Translations under genes and position numbers: made by a program
Source: Candidatus Sediminicultor tertius
GTDB lineage: Bacteria; Atribacterota; Phoenicimicrobiia; Phoenicimicrobiales; Phoenicimicrobiaceae
Direction: 5' to 3'
Length of the DNA: 22,359 bases
Assembly (NCBI GenBank): GCA_003527405.1
Contig: DPXH01000058.1
Coordinates: 1-22,359, forward strand
Part shown: piece by piece, positions 1 through 7,553 of the stretch
Position numbering within the stretch: position 1 is the stretch's first letter
How the letters are laid out: the number at the start of each line of letters is the position of its first letter
Notes under the pieces: generated by a model
Databases searched by the model: none
What the model saw: the letters and a program-made list of their open reading frames with translations, nothing else
Told to the model about the DNA's origin: nothing

Positions 1-834
1 TTTAATTCCCATGGACGCCTGCGTTCAATATTGCTTTGTAAACCCACCTATTATGAAATTTGTGATTTTAGTGATGTTGCTTCACAACACATAAAAGAAG
101 GATTTAAAGTATCCAGAAAAGTTGCTAACGAACAACATCAGGAATTTTCAGAAGTATTCCGACAATTAGGAATAGATATTAAATGGCAAATTGCCCAACC
201 TGGGCATCCTGACCAGGTAGCAACCAGAGATTTTGGAGTCAATACTGCAAAAGGCGTATTAATCGGTAATTTTCGTTATGCCGACAATAAAGGAGATACC
301 GAATTAGCTATTGAAACCCTTGAACAGTTAAAAGTACCTATGGTAGGGAGAGTGATGCATGGTTCGTTAGAAGGTGGTGATTGCTGGTATTTAGATGAAC
401 ATACCATGGTGATAGGAATAGGAAATCGCAGTACAATGGAGGGGATAAAGGAAGCAGAAAAAATACTCGAACCCTTTGATATCAAGGTTATTCCAGTTCA
501 GTTTGAAAAAAAGTGGAATCATCTGGATATGATATTTTCAGTAGTTGCCCCCAAAACAGTTATGTTATGTCCCGAGGCCTTACCAGATGATTTCTTAAAA
601 TATTTAAGGCAGGAAAGATATGAAATTATAACTATTTCCGGGGATGCAGTATTTGCAGGAACAATAAATCTTTTAGCTTTGGGTGATGAGAAAGTACTCT
701 CTTTTAAGGAAAATAGGTTCGGGAACGAAAAACTTAGAGCCTTGGGTCTGGAAGTTTTTGATCCCCCTTTGAGTCAATTTCTAATGGGCGGTTCAGGCCC
801 CCACTGTCTTTCTTTTGAGTTAGTTCGAGAGTAG
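1..834 (+). CDS. Dimethylargininase / amidinotransferase-family hydrolase, 5'-partial
   Basis: The reading frame is open from base 1, and the codons before the TTG at 31 already read like the family (HGRLRSILLCKPTYYEI), so the true start lies upstream of the window. The protein belongs to the guanidino-group-modifying fold that includes NG,NG-dimethylarginine dimethylaminohydrolase and arginine deiminase, which attack a guanidine carbon with a cysteine. Visible family motifs are TRDFGV (about base 223), EGGD (370-381), HLD (His codon 520-522) and the C-terminal GSGPHCLS with the presumed nucleophile Cys at 805-807. The motifs occur in the normal order and spacing, so the enzyme looks active. 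The real substrate could be arginine, methylarginine or another guanidino or ureido compound. No strong terminator follows at once; a hairpin lies at 1041-1082. Family assignment is firm, substrate unknown. Confidence 0.85.
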   Translation, partial: FNSHGRLRSILLCKPTYYEICDFSDVASQHIKEGFKVSRKVANEQHQEFSEVFRQLGIDIKWQIAQPGHPDQVATRDFGVNTAKGVLIGNFRYADNKGDTELAIETLEQLKVPMVGRVMHGSLEGGDCWYLDEHTMVIGIGNRSTMEGIKEAEKILEPFDIKVIPVQFEKKWNHLDMIFSVVAPKTVMLCPEALPDDFLKYLRQERYEIITISGDAVFAGTINLLALGDEKVLSFKENRFGNEKLRALGLEVFDPPLSQFLMGGSGPHCLSFELVRE

Positions 835-847
835 TGTATCTTTTGCA

Positions 848-1009
848 GTGAAACGTAAAGAGTTAAAAGAGGCAAGTAAAAATATAGATAAAAGAAAGAT
901 AAAAAGCATTGTTTTAGAACAGGAAAATCTATTTTCTGAAATAGTTAAGTGGAAAATATTTATTATTTTTAATGTGATTTACGATAAGATAAAAGAAACA
1001 AAAATATAA
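848..1009 (+). CDS. Doubtful 53-codon ORF, unknown
   Basis: A GTG-started frame of 53 codons (MKRKELKEASKNIDKRKIKS...) runs to TAA at 1007-1009. It is very rich in Lys and Ile, as random AT-rich DNA would be. No convincing ribosome binding site precedes it and I recognise no domain. It sits in the 339-base gap between the hydrolase and the first regulator. It could be a small basic protein, a remnant or chance; chance is most likely. Confidence 0.15.
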   Translation: MKRKELKEASKNIDKRKIKSIVLEQENLFSEIVKWKIFIIFNVIYDKIKETKI

Positions 1010-1040
1010 CTACAATGGGATAAAGTGTTATTTTTATTAT

Positions 1041-1090
1041 AAAAGTAGATATTCGCGCTAATGCTTGAGGGTATCTACTTTTTATTTTTA
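1041..1090 (+). terminator. Rho-independent-like terminator upstream of first GntR gene
   Basis: AAAAGTAGATA (1041-1051) pairs perfectly with TATCTACTTTT (1072-1082), an 11-bp stem around a 20-base loop, followed by a T-rich run (1079-1089). It separates the hydrolase gene from the regulator promoter at 1113. The stem is AT-rich and the loop is large, so efficiency may be moderate. An attenuator is possible but nothing supports it. Confidence 0.6.
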
Positions 1091-1112
1091 GATGATAATA
1101 TTAAAAATCTGT

Positions 1113-1141
1113 TTGACAAGTTATAAATAGTTATTTATAAT
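1113..1141 (+). promoter_or_regulatory. Consensus sigma-70 promoter of GntR gene copy 1
   Basis: A perfect -35 TTGACA (1113-1118) and a perfect -10 TATAAT (1136-1141) are separated by exactly 17 bases. A strong AGGAGG (1157-1162) and the regulator ATG at 1174 follow. The same arrangement recurs before the second regulator at 7493-7521. Confidence 0.9.
1121..1140 (+). promoter_or_regulatory. Putative GntR operator, inverted repeat inside promoter spacer
   Basis: TTATAAATA (1121-1129) and TATTTATAA (1132-1140) form a perfect 9-bp inverted repeat with a 2-base centre (GT). It fills the spacer and overlaps the -10 box. A dimeric GntR repressor bound here would block RNA polymerase, so autoregulation is the simple reading. 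The repeat is kept with one mismatch in the second copy (7501-7520). Binding is inferred. Confidence 0.65.
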
Positions 1142-1173
1142 GATAAGTATGATTGTAGGAGGTACGATGAATA

Positions 1174-1913
1174 ATGTCTAGAATTAAGTATTCTCCTCTT
1201 TATATGGAAGCAAAGATAGAATTAATAAAAATGATTAAAAAGGGTGATTTTAAAAATAATAAATTACCTACGGAAGATAAACTTTCTGAAATGTTAGGAA
1301 TAAGTCGCTCGACCATCCGAGAAGCTTTGATAACTCTCGATCGAGAGGGAGTTATAACAAAAAAACAAGGGATAGGAAATTTAATTCATAATAGTGTTTT
1401 AGAATCTAAAATGAGAATTGATATAATCCAAGATTTTCTTAAGTTATTAGAAAATGGTGGTTATAAGGCATCAGTAAAAAGAATTAATTCTGGATGGATA
1501 AACGATATATCTCAGTTTGAAATAAAAATTCCATTCGTTAAAGAAAAAAATATTTTTTAAATGAGTTTCTCTATTTAGCTGACAACCAAGCTGCAATATT
1601 GGCTACAAATATTATCCCCGAATCCTCTTTAAATATATCCCCACAAAATGAAGGACTACCTTTTAATAGCTTTAAAGGATTTTTTAATTTATTAAGCAAA
1701 TATACTAATGAAGAAGTTTCTCACTCAATTACTAGATTCATTCCAAGTAAAGTTGATATTAGAATTAGTAAAATATTTAAAATTAAAGAGAATAAACCGA
1801 TAATCAAGCGAGAAGAATTTTATTATGGGATACTTGATAAATTAATTTGTTGTTCCGAAATTGTTTTCCATCCCCGTTTAGTAGATCTTATTATTGTTCG
1901 TAAATTAGATTAA
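1174..1913 (+). pseudogene. GntR/HutC-family transcriptional regulator, split by a -1 frameshift
   Basis: The first frame (1174-1560, 128 residues) holds a complete winged helix-turn-helix (residues about 10-75, with LSEMLGISRSTIREAL) and the start of the UTRA-type ligand domain. It ends at TAA 1558-1560. The rest of the ligand domain continues in another frame through 1913, ending YSEI-like CCSEIVFHPRLVDL. Compared with the intact 248-residue copy at 7554-8300, one A is missing in the run A7 at 1544-1550; with eight As the whole protein reads through. The site A AAA AAT also matches a -1 slippery heptamer, so recoding or transcript slippage could restore the product. A homopolymer sequencing error is a third option. 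If unrepaired, a DNA-binding domain without its full sensor would be made. Confidence 0.85.
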
Positions 1914-2142
1914 TAATTGTTTATTATTTTATTTTTTATCCCGTTTTTGTATATATATAATTTATTAATTTAGACAATAGAATACTATAAATATGATCGG
2001 GAGTGTCTATTTAAAAATACAAGTAAATCTTGTCCTATAAGTAATGTAAATTTTGATCTCACTTTTTATGCAGAGATAATTCGAGAAGATATACTGGAAG
2101 GTTCATTTTTTAAAACAAGAAGATAAAATAGAGCATAGTAAT
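1914..2142. other. Gene-free stretch with possible decayed coding sequence
   Basis: No intact gene is present. A 51-codon open frame without a start (1974-2126) ends in FYAEIIREDILEGSFFKTRR. It faintly resembles the C-terminal end of UTRA-domain regulators (compare YSEIFFHPHLISLTMIHKL at the end of the second GntR), so it may be a regulator remnant. A TATAAT (1956-1961) could be a -10 box for the permease operon, but its -35 partner (TTTTTA, 1933-1938) is poor. Confidence 0.25.
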
Positions 2143-2187
2143 ATGAAGAGAATTAAGAAACATCCAATTTTATGGGGAAAATTGTGA
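2143..2187 (+). pseudogene. Truncated 5' end of a [2Fe-2S] protein gene (copy of 15450 gene)
   Basis: The frame starts ATG at 2143 and reads MKRIKKHPIL before a TGA at 2185-2187. The intact [2Fe-2S] gene at 15450 starts MKRIKEHPIL. Over the first 30 bases 26 match, and three of the four differences are synonymous, as expected for descent from a real coding sequence. Shifting frame once lets the similarity run into the Lys-rich N-terminus of the permease (GKIVKKKKEK versus GKEEKRKKIK). I read it as a scar of a lost or moved gene. Confidence 0.55.
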
Positions 2188-3254
2188 AAAAAAAGAAAGA
2201 AAAAACTTATTTAATCAATCCTTTTTATGATATGCAAAAGATTATTATCCCAGTAATTGCTATATTTTTGTCATTGACTATCGGAGCGATAATTATTAGA
2301 GCGATAGGAGCTGATCCTTTATTAGCCTATAAAATTCTTTTTAAAGGAGCCTTTGGTAGTATTAATTCTATAGGAGAAATATTGGTAAAAGCAACTCCCC
2401 TTATTTTAACCGGCTTGAGTTTTGCATTTGCTTTTCGGGCTGGTTTATTTAATATTGGTGCCGAAGGTCAACTTTATATGGGAGGGTTTTTTGCAACTTT
2501 GGTCGGTATTTATTTAAAAGGGTTGCCAATGATTATACACTTGCCATTAGTAATAATAGCTGCTTTTATTGGTGGAGGCTTATGGGGGCTTTTTGCTGGT
2601 TGGTTAAAAGTAAAGTTTGAAGCTAATGAAATTATAACAACTGTTATGTTAAATTATGTGGCAATGCTTTGGGTTAGTTATTTAGTGACTGGACCCATGA
2701 AGGCACCTCCAGGAACTTTCCCTCAGAGTGAGCCAGTAGCTATCAGTGCTCAACTTCCCCGTATTCTTCCTCCTACCAGAGTTCATTTAGGTTTAATTAT
2801 TGCATTAATTTGTGTAGTTTTGTATTATATATTTTTTCGAAAGATGATATTAGGTTATGAGACAAGGATAACTGGGAAAAATATGGATGCATCCAAATAT
2901 GCCGGAATAAATTCAGAGAGAATTATGCTTTTTATTATGTTTATTTCTGGTGGAATGGCTGGACTTGCTGGCGCAAGTGAGATTTTGGGAGTACAAGCAA
3001 GACTTTTGGCAGATTTTTCACCAGGCTATGGATTTAGTGGAATCGTTGTTTCTCTAGTAGGCATGAATTCACCTTTAGGTATTTTTTTAACTGCTATTCT
3101 ATTCGGAATATTAAAAAGTGGAGGTAATTTAATGCAGATGATTGCCAGGGTTCCTGTTGCGGTAATTTATATAATAGAAGGTTTAGTGGTTATTTTTGTA
3201 CTTGCTGGACAGGGGATTAGATTAAAAATAAAATATTTAATCAATCTAAAATAA
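2172..3254 (+). CDS. BMP-type ABC transporter permease, subunit A (copy 1)
   Basis: This is a 360-residue integral membrane protein of the branched-chain/monosaccharide-type permease family (BPD_transp_2), close to the YufP/NupP-like nucleoside transporter permeases. After a Lys-rich cytoplasmic N-terminus come repeated hydrophobic segments. The family signature around residues 81-105 includes FRAGLFNIGAEGQLYMGG. A second loop holds EANEIITTVMLNY and a late one SPGYGFSGIVVSLVGMNSP. It pairs with the permease at 3280 to form the membrane channel for the ATPase at 5851 and binding protein at 4383. No clear ribosome binding site precedes ATG 2172, which sits inside a fragment resembling the start of the 15450 gene, so the N-terminus may be rearranged. 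Substrate is inferred as nucleoside/purine-like from the family. Confidence 0.88.
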   Translation: MGKIVKKKKEKTYLINPFYDMQKIIIPVIAIFLSLTIGAIIIRAIGADPLLAYKILFKGAFGSINSIGEILVKATPLILTGLSFAFAFRAGLFNIGAEGQLYMGGFFATLVGIYLKGLPMIIHLPLVIIAAFIGGGLWGLFAGWLKVKFEANEIITTVMLNYVAMLWVSYLVTGPMKAPPGTFPQSEPVAISAQLPRILPPTRVHLGLIIALICVVLYYIFFRKMILGYETRITGKNMDASKYAGINSERIMLFIMFISGGMAGLAGASEILGVQARLLADFSPGYGFSGIVVSLVGMNSPLGIFLTAILFGILKSGGNLMQMIARVPVAVIYIIEGLVVIFVLAGQGIRLKIKYLINLK

Positions 3255-3279
3255 ATATGGCTAAGGGAGGGTAAGGTGG

Positions 3280-4206
3280 ATGATTGTGAGTGATTTCATT
3301 ACACATTTTATTGCGGCTGATCTAAGAACAGCTACACCCATTTTATTTGCCGCACTTGGTGAGCTCTATATGGAAAGAAGTGGCATTATCAATATAGGAC
3401 TTGAAGGTTTTATGTTGATTGGCGCATTGACAGGTAGTATAAGTTCATACTTTTTTAACAGTGCTTTGCTTGGAGTAATTATGGCAGCTCTTGTTTCCGG
3501 TGTACTTGGTCTAATTTATGCCTTTTTTGTAGTAACGATTAAAGCTAACCAAGTTGCAACGGGTATAGCTATAAATATTTTTAGTTTAGGCTTGACTACT
3601 ACTATTTATAGGGCATTTATGGGCGTCAATACTTCTCATCCCAACATTGCTTCGTTTAAAAATATATCAATACCGCTACTTTCAAAAATTCCAATCTTTG
3701 GTCAATCTATATTTAATCAAACAGCATTGGTTTATTTAGCATTGATGTTGGTTCCTTTTACTTATTATTTTTTATATAAGACTTCTATAGGGCTAAAGAT
3801 AAGAGCAGCAGGTGAGTACCCACAGGCTACCGATACTGCCGGGGTGAATGTTTTTCAAATAAGATATGGTGCTATAATTGGTGGTTCAATGTTAGTTGGT
3901 GTTGGAGGTGCCTATCTTTCTTTGGGTTTATTGAATATGTTTACTGAAAATATGGTAGCAGGCAGAGGATTCATTGCCCTAGCCGCTGTTATTTTTGGTA
4001 AATGGAATCCTTGGGGGGTTTTAGGAGCAGCGCTATTTTTCGGTTTTGGTGATGCTTTAGCAATTCGTCTTCAAGTAATGGGTAGCAGCATTCCTTATCA
4101 ATTTTTATTAATGTTACCTTATATTTTTACAGTAGCAGTATTGGCAGGTGTTGTGGGAAAAGCTTTCTCCCCTACTGCGCTTGGTATACCATATAATAAA
4201 GAATAA
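3280..4206 (+). CDS. BMP-type ABC transporter permease, subunit B (copy 1)
   Basis: A 308-residue hydrophobic protein of the same permease family, corresponding to YufQ/NupQ-type second subunits. The signature SGIINIGLEGFMLIGA lies near residues 34-49. Further conserved loops are KANQVATGIAINIFSLGLT and AGEYPQATDTAGVNV, the latter typical of the ATPase-contacting region, and AGRGFIALAAVIFGKWNPWG. The start ATG 3280 is preceded by GGGAGG (3265-3270), 9 bases upstream. It lies 25 bases after the first permease gene, so the two are almost certainly co-transcribed and form a heterodimer. The paralogue at 12966 has the same layout. Confidence 0.9.
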   Translation: MIVSDFITHFIAADLRTATPILFAALGELYMERSGIINIGLEGFMLIGALTGSISSYFFNSALLGVIMAALVSGVLGLIYAFFVVTIKANQVATGIAINIFSLGLTTTIYRAFMGVNTSHPNIASFKNISIPLLSKIPIFGQSIFNQTALVYLALMLVPFTYYFLYKTSIGLKIRAAGEYPQATDTAGVNVFQIRYGAIIGGSMLVGVGGAYLSLGLLNMFTENMVAGRGFIALAAVIFGKWNPWGVLGAALFFGFGDALAIRLQVMGSSIPYQFLLMLPYIFTVAVLAGVVGKAFSPTALGIPYNKE

Positions 4207-4382
4207 TTAATTTTTTAAATATTCTAACTAATTTTATAATTTGATAATTTTTTATTGTAAGTAGGGGAAGGGGGGGTGATAAATTAAGAATGTATAGTAA
4301 TTAGGTTGTATCTATATAATTATGAATTGTTACCAAAGTAAAGTGTTGAAGTTTCTAAAAAATAAGGAGGTTAAAAGGTAAG

Positions 4383-5360
4383 ATGAAAAGGTTAATGTTA
4401 ATTACTTTAATTATTGTAATAACTATAGGTGTATTTTCATTATATAGTTGGGGAGCAGATTTAAAGATTGCGATGTTACTTCCTGGTCCCATTAGTGATC
4501 AGGGATGGAATATGATGGCCCATAATGCCCTAAAAGCGGCAGAAAAAGAATTTAGTGCTGAAATTGCTTACACCGAGAGAACTCCAGTTTCTGATTTTGA
4601 AGAAATATTTCGAGGTTATGCTCAGGCAGGTTTTAATATAATAATGGGGCATGGCTTTCAGTTTGGTGATGTGGCTAAAAAGGTGGCCCAAGAATTTCCC
4701 AAAACCATCTTTATTGTAAGTAGTAGTGATATTAGTCAAGCGCCCAATCTTGCTTCTTTTCGAACAATGGATGCTCAAGCTGGTTTTATTCAAGGAGTTG
4801 TAGCAGCCCTTCTAACCGAAACTAATAAAGTTGCGTATATCGGAGGAATGGAAATCCCCCCAACTATTAATCAAAATAGGGGATTTAGAGCAGGAGTAAA
4901 ATATATTAACCCTAGCATTGAAGTAATTTCTACTTTTACTGGAAGTTTTTATGATGTTGCCAAAGCTAAAGAGATGGCTAAAGCCATGGCTCAAAAGGGG
5001 GTAGATATTATTGTGCCTGATGCGGATGTAGCCAATCTTGGTGTAGTTGAAGCAGCCGAAGAGGAAGACATAAAAATAATTGGTTGTTCTACTGATATGG
5101 CAGAAGTTTCCCCTGATATAACAATTACAAGTTTGCTTGAAGATTTTTCTAAAGCCTTTACTACAGTAGTAGATTATGTGTTAGAGGGTAAATTTGAATC
5201 AAGGGCCTATGAAATGGGTGTACAAGAAGGCGCTCTAGACTTGGCTCCTTTCCGCAAATATGAAGAAAAAGTAAGTAAAGAAGATATGGCAAAAATTAAT
5301 CAAGTACTCGATGACCTTAAATCTGGGAAGATTGATATTGCTAAATATTTAGAAGATTAA
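4383..5360 (+). CDS. BMP-family substrate-binding protein (copy 1)
   Basis: This 325-residue exported protein belongs to the BMP/PnrA family of binding proteins for nucleosides and related ligands. Residues 1-24 are a signal peptide (KR, then a hydrophobic run to YSWGA). The mature part opens KIAMLLPGPISDQGWN, the standard family start in which the acidic and aromatic residues line the ligand site. Later motifs are YIGGMEIPP, a short form of the hinge region, and DIIVPDADVANLGV. No lipobox Cys is present, whereas Gram-positive members are usually lipoproteins; this favours a free periplasmic protein. An AAGGAGG (4364-4370) lies upstream, 12 bases from the ATG. A terminator at 5373-5400 follows directly. 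Confidence 0.9.
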   Translation: MKRLMLITLIIVITIGVFSLYSWGADLKIAMLLPGPISDQGWNMMAHNALKAAEKEFSAEIAYTERTPVSDFEEIFRGYAQAGFNIIMGHGFQFGDVAKKVAQEFPKTIFIVSSSDISQAPNLASFRTMDAQAGFIQGVVAALLTETNKVAYIGGMEIPPTINQNRGFRAGVKYINPSIEVISTFTGSFYDVAKAKEMAKAMAQKGVDIIVPDADVANLGVVEAAEEEDIKIIGCSTDMAEVSPDITITSLLEDFSKAFTTVVDYVLEGKFESRAYEMGVQEGALDLAPFRKYEEKVSKEDMAKINQVLDDLKSGKIDIAKYLED

Positions 5361-5372
5361 TAATATTATTTG

Positions 5373-5408
5373 GGGGGCAAGAATTATTTTTCTTGTCCCC
5401 TTTCTTCT
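5373..5408 (+). terminator. Rho-independent terminator after binding-protein gene (copy 1)
   Basis: GGGGGCAAGAA (5373-5383) pairs with TTCTTGTCCCC (5390-5400), 11 pairs including one G-U, with a 6-base loop. A T-rich tail (TTTCTTCT) follows. It should end most transcripts from the permease/binding-protein operon before the ATPase gene. Confidence 0.8.
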
Positions 5409-5445
5409 AATTTCACAGTTACAAATTAAATTATAACTAATTTTT

Positions 5446-5709
5446 ATGAGGTTAAAATTTTAGGTATATCGGGCAGCTCTCATACAGAGATTACTGAATA
5501 TGCGTTTGAAGAAGCATTAAAAGCAGCAGAAGAAGTGCCCGGCGTAAGTGCTAAGTATTAGGGTGTCAATGGTAAGAAAATTAACTTTTGTTTGTATTGT
5601 GATAAGCGTGCATAATAAATCTTAATGTTTTACTGAGGATGATTAAAGTGAATCAATTAAGCTAATGTTAAAAGAAGATGGATTTATCGTTATTGCCTGT
5701 TGTAATTAG
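5446..5709 (+). pseudogene. Decayed NADPH-FMN reductase / iron-sulfur flavoprotein gene
   Basis: Translated pieces match the intact flavoprotein at 8418. Frame 3 reads VKILGISGSSHTEITEYAFE and, further on, VPGVSAKY, then a TAG (5559-5561), then GKKINFCLYCDKRA and another stop. After a frame change come TEDD, a stop, and IKLMLKEDGFIVIACCN with a final stop at 5707-5709. These align in order with KIVGVSGSPRKGATQYC, ISGVSTEF, GKEIHPCIHCNQC, FSDDM and IILHSDGFILGSPVYQ. The ATG at 5446 is one base out of frame with the FMN-binding motif. With several stops and shifts and no C-terminal half, this is a dead gene. It lies directly before the ATPase gene, as the intact copy does in the second locus. 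The rest of the gap (5710-5850) shows nothing firm. Confidence 0.8.
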
Positions 5710-5850
5710 ATAAGGCAATTATATTTTATTTACCCCTGGATGTTTTAAAAATAAGAGATAAATGGTTTCGGAAGAAAAAAGAGCTTTATCTTGTCTTAGA
5801 GAAGTTAGCTGTCCGTCTGGTAGAGATTCAATAGAAAGGCATGATTAATT

Positions 5851-7377
5851 ATGACTAATTTATTAGAAATGAAAGGTATTACGAAAAATTTTCCCGGAGT
5901 TATGGCTAATAATAATATCAATCTAGAGGTAAAACTTGGTGAAATTCACGCTCTACTGGGAGAGAATGGAGCGGGGAAAAGTACATTGATGAATATTCTG
6001 TCAGGTTTGTACAAGCCTACCGCTGGGAGGATTTTTATTAATAGAGAAGAAGTTAGTTTTAATTCTCCAAAAGATGCCATTCATAAGGGGATAGGAATGG
6101 TGTATCAACATTTTATGTTAATTCGCCAACTTTCAGTGGTAGAAAATATAATTTTAGGGATGCCCCAAAAATATGAACCTTTATTAGATATAAAAGATGC
6201 TGTTAAAAAAATAACAGAATTTTCAAGCCACTATGGAATGAACATTGACCCTTATTCCAAGATATGGCAATTAAGCGTTGGACAACAGCAACGCGTTGAA
6301 ATTATTAAAGCTTTGTATAGAGGTGCCAAACTACTAATTCTTGATGAACCCACTTCAGTTTTAACCCCTCAGGAAGTAGATGAATTATTCAGTATGATCG
6401 ACCAATTTTTAAAAAAGGAGTGTTCAGTAATTTTTATTAGCCATAAAATAGATGAAGTTAAAGCTATTAGTAATCGCATAACGGTACTTCGTCAAGGGAA
6501 AAAAGTTAGGACAGTATCAAACAATACTTCAAAGAAAGAATTAGCGAGGATGATGGTTGGCCGAGAAGTGAGCTTTAAAATAGATAAATTACCAGCGAGT
6601 CCCGGTAAGGTAATTTTAAAATTAGAAGGATTAAAAGCTTTAAATGACAGGGGATTAAAAGCACTAAAAAGTATTTCTCTGGAGATTTTTAAAGGAGAAA
6701 TATTAGGTATTGCTGGTGTTGATGGAAATGGGCAATCAGAATTAGTTGAGGTAATAACAGGCTTAAGAAAGATAAACAAAGGGAAAATAAGTATATCAGG
6801 TATTAATGTTACTAATCTTCATCCCCGAAAAATTCTTGAACTTAATGTAGGTCATATTCCCCAAGATCGGCATTTGACTGGCATAGTATTAGATATGGAT
6901 TTAAAAGAAAATATGATATTGCATGATTATTATATTCCCCCACATTGTAAGGGTATATTTTTAAACTGGGACTTTATTAAAAAGCATACTTGTAAATTAA
7001 TTAAAGAATATGAAATAAAAACACCGTCAGAAGAAGTATTAAGCGAAAATCTTTCTGGTGGAAATCAACAAAAATTGATTTTAGCCAGGGAACTTCATCG
7101 AAAACCAGATTTATTAATTGCTATGAACGCTACTCGGGGCTTAGATGTAGGAGCCATTGAATATGTACAGAAGAAGATTATTGAATTAAGAGATAGAGGT
7201 GCAGGAATATTATATGTTTCTACAGAGATTGAAGAAATTATAAATATGAGTGATAGAATTGCTGTAATTTATAATGGCGAGATAATGGGCATAGTCCGGC
7301 CCGAAGAAACATCTATTGAAGAATTGGGCCTAATGATGGCCGGAACTAAAAAAGAAGAGGTAAATAGTATTATATAA
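5851..7377 (+). CDS. BMP-type ABC transporter ATPase, two fused nucleotide-binding domains (copy 1)
   Basis: A 508-residue protein with tandem ABC domains, as in YufO/RbsA-type importers. Domain 1 has Walker A GENGAGKST (37-45), signature LSVGQ (141-145), Walker B LLILDEP (161-167) and the switch His198. Domain 2 has the usual degenerate P-loop region GVDGNGQSEL and signature LSGGNQQ (401-407). Its Walker B region reads LLIAMNATRGLDVG where relatives generally have QPT, a mild departure. It should couple ATP hydrolysis to the permeases at 2172 and 3280. The gene lies about 490 bases beyond the binding-protein gene, past a terminator and a pseudogene, so it needs read-through or its own promoter, and I see no good one. 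AAAGG (5835-5839) lies 11 bases before ATG 5851. Confidence 0.9.
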   Translation: MTNLLEMKGITKNFPGVMANNNINLEVKLGEIHALLGENGAGKSTLMNILSGLYKPTAGRIFINREEVSFNSPKDAIHKGIGMVYQHFMLIRQLSVVENIILGMPQKYEPLLDIKDAVKKITEFSSHYGMNIDPYSKIWQLSVGQQQRVEIIKALYRGAKLLILDEPTSVLTPQEVDELFSMIDQFLKKECSVIFISHKIDEVKAISNRITVLRQGKKVRTVSNNTSKKELARMMVGREVSFKIDKLPASPGKVILKLEGLKALNDRGLKALKSISLEIFKGEILGIAGVDGNGQSELVEVITGLRKINKGKISISGINVTNLHPRKILELNVGHIPQDRHLTGIVLDMDLKENMILHDYYIPPHCKGIFLNWDFIKKHTCKLIKEYEIKTPSEEVLSENLSGGNQQKLILARELHRKPDLLIAMNATRGLDVGAIEYVQKKIIELRDRGAGILYVSTEIEEIINMSDRIAVIYNGEIMGIVRPEETSIEELGLMMAGTKKEEVNSII

Positions 7378-7492
7378 CCGGAGTTATTAAAGATGATCTG
7401 ATTTTTGATATAGGGACTAATAGTCTGCTTGAGGAAATATATACGAAGACCACAAAAACCATCAAAACAACCGAAAAATTACAAAAATTTAC

Positions 7493-7521
7493 TTGACAAG
7501 TTATAAATAGGTCTTTATAAT
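7493..7521 (+). promoter_or_regulatory. Consensus sigma-70 promoter of GntR gene copy 2
   Basis: TTGACA (7493-7498), 17-base spacer, TATAAT (7516-7521). It is the duplicate of the promoter at 1113-1141, with identical flanking bases through the AGGAGG and start codon except for a few changes. It probably drives the whole second locus. Confidence 0.9.
7501..7520 (+). promoter_or_regulatory. Putative GntR operator, copy 2
   Basis: TTATAAATA (7501-7509) and TCTTTATAA (7512-7520) form a 9-bp inverted repeat with one mismatch around GG. Position relative to -35 and -10 is the same as in copy 1. The mismatch and changed centre could weaken or alter repressor choice. Binding is inferred from position and symmetry. 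Confidence 0.6.
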
Positions 7522-7553
7522 AATAAGTATGATTGTAGGAGGTATGATGAATA

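Noticed and set aside
4235..4320. TATAAT-like boxes (4235-4240, 4315-4320) before the first binding-protein gene
   Set aside because: No acceptable -35 at 16-18 bases upstream of either; common by chance in this composition.
7380..7496. 38-codon open frame without a start after the first ATPase gene (reads DLIFDIGTNSLLEEI...)
   Set aside because: No start codon, no recognised family and a length expected by chance in AT-rich DNA; could be a remnant but cannot be supported.
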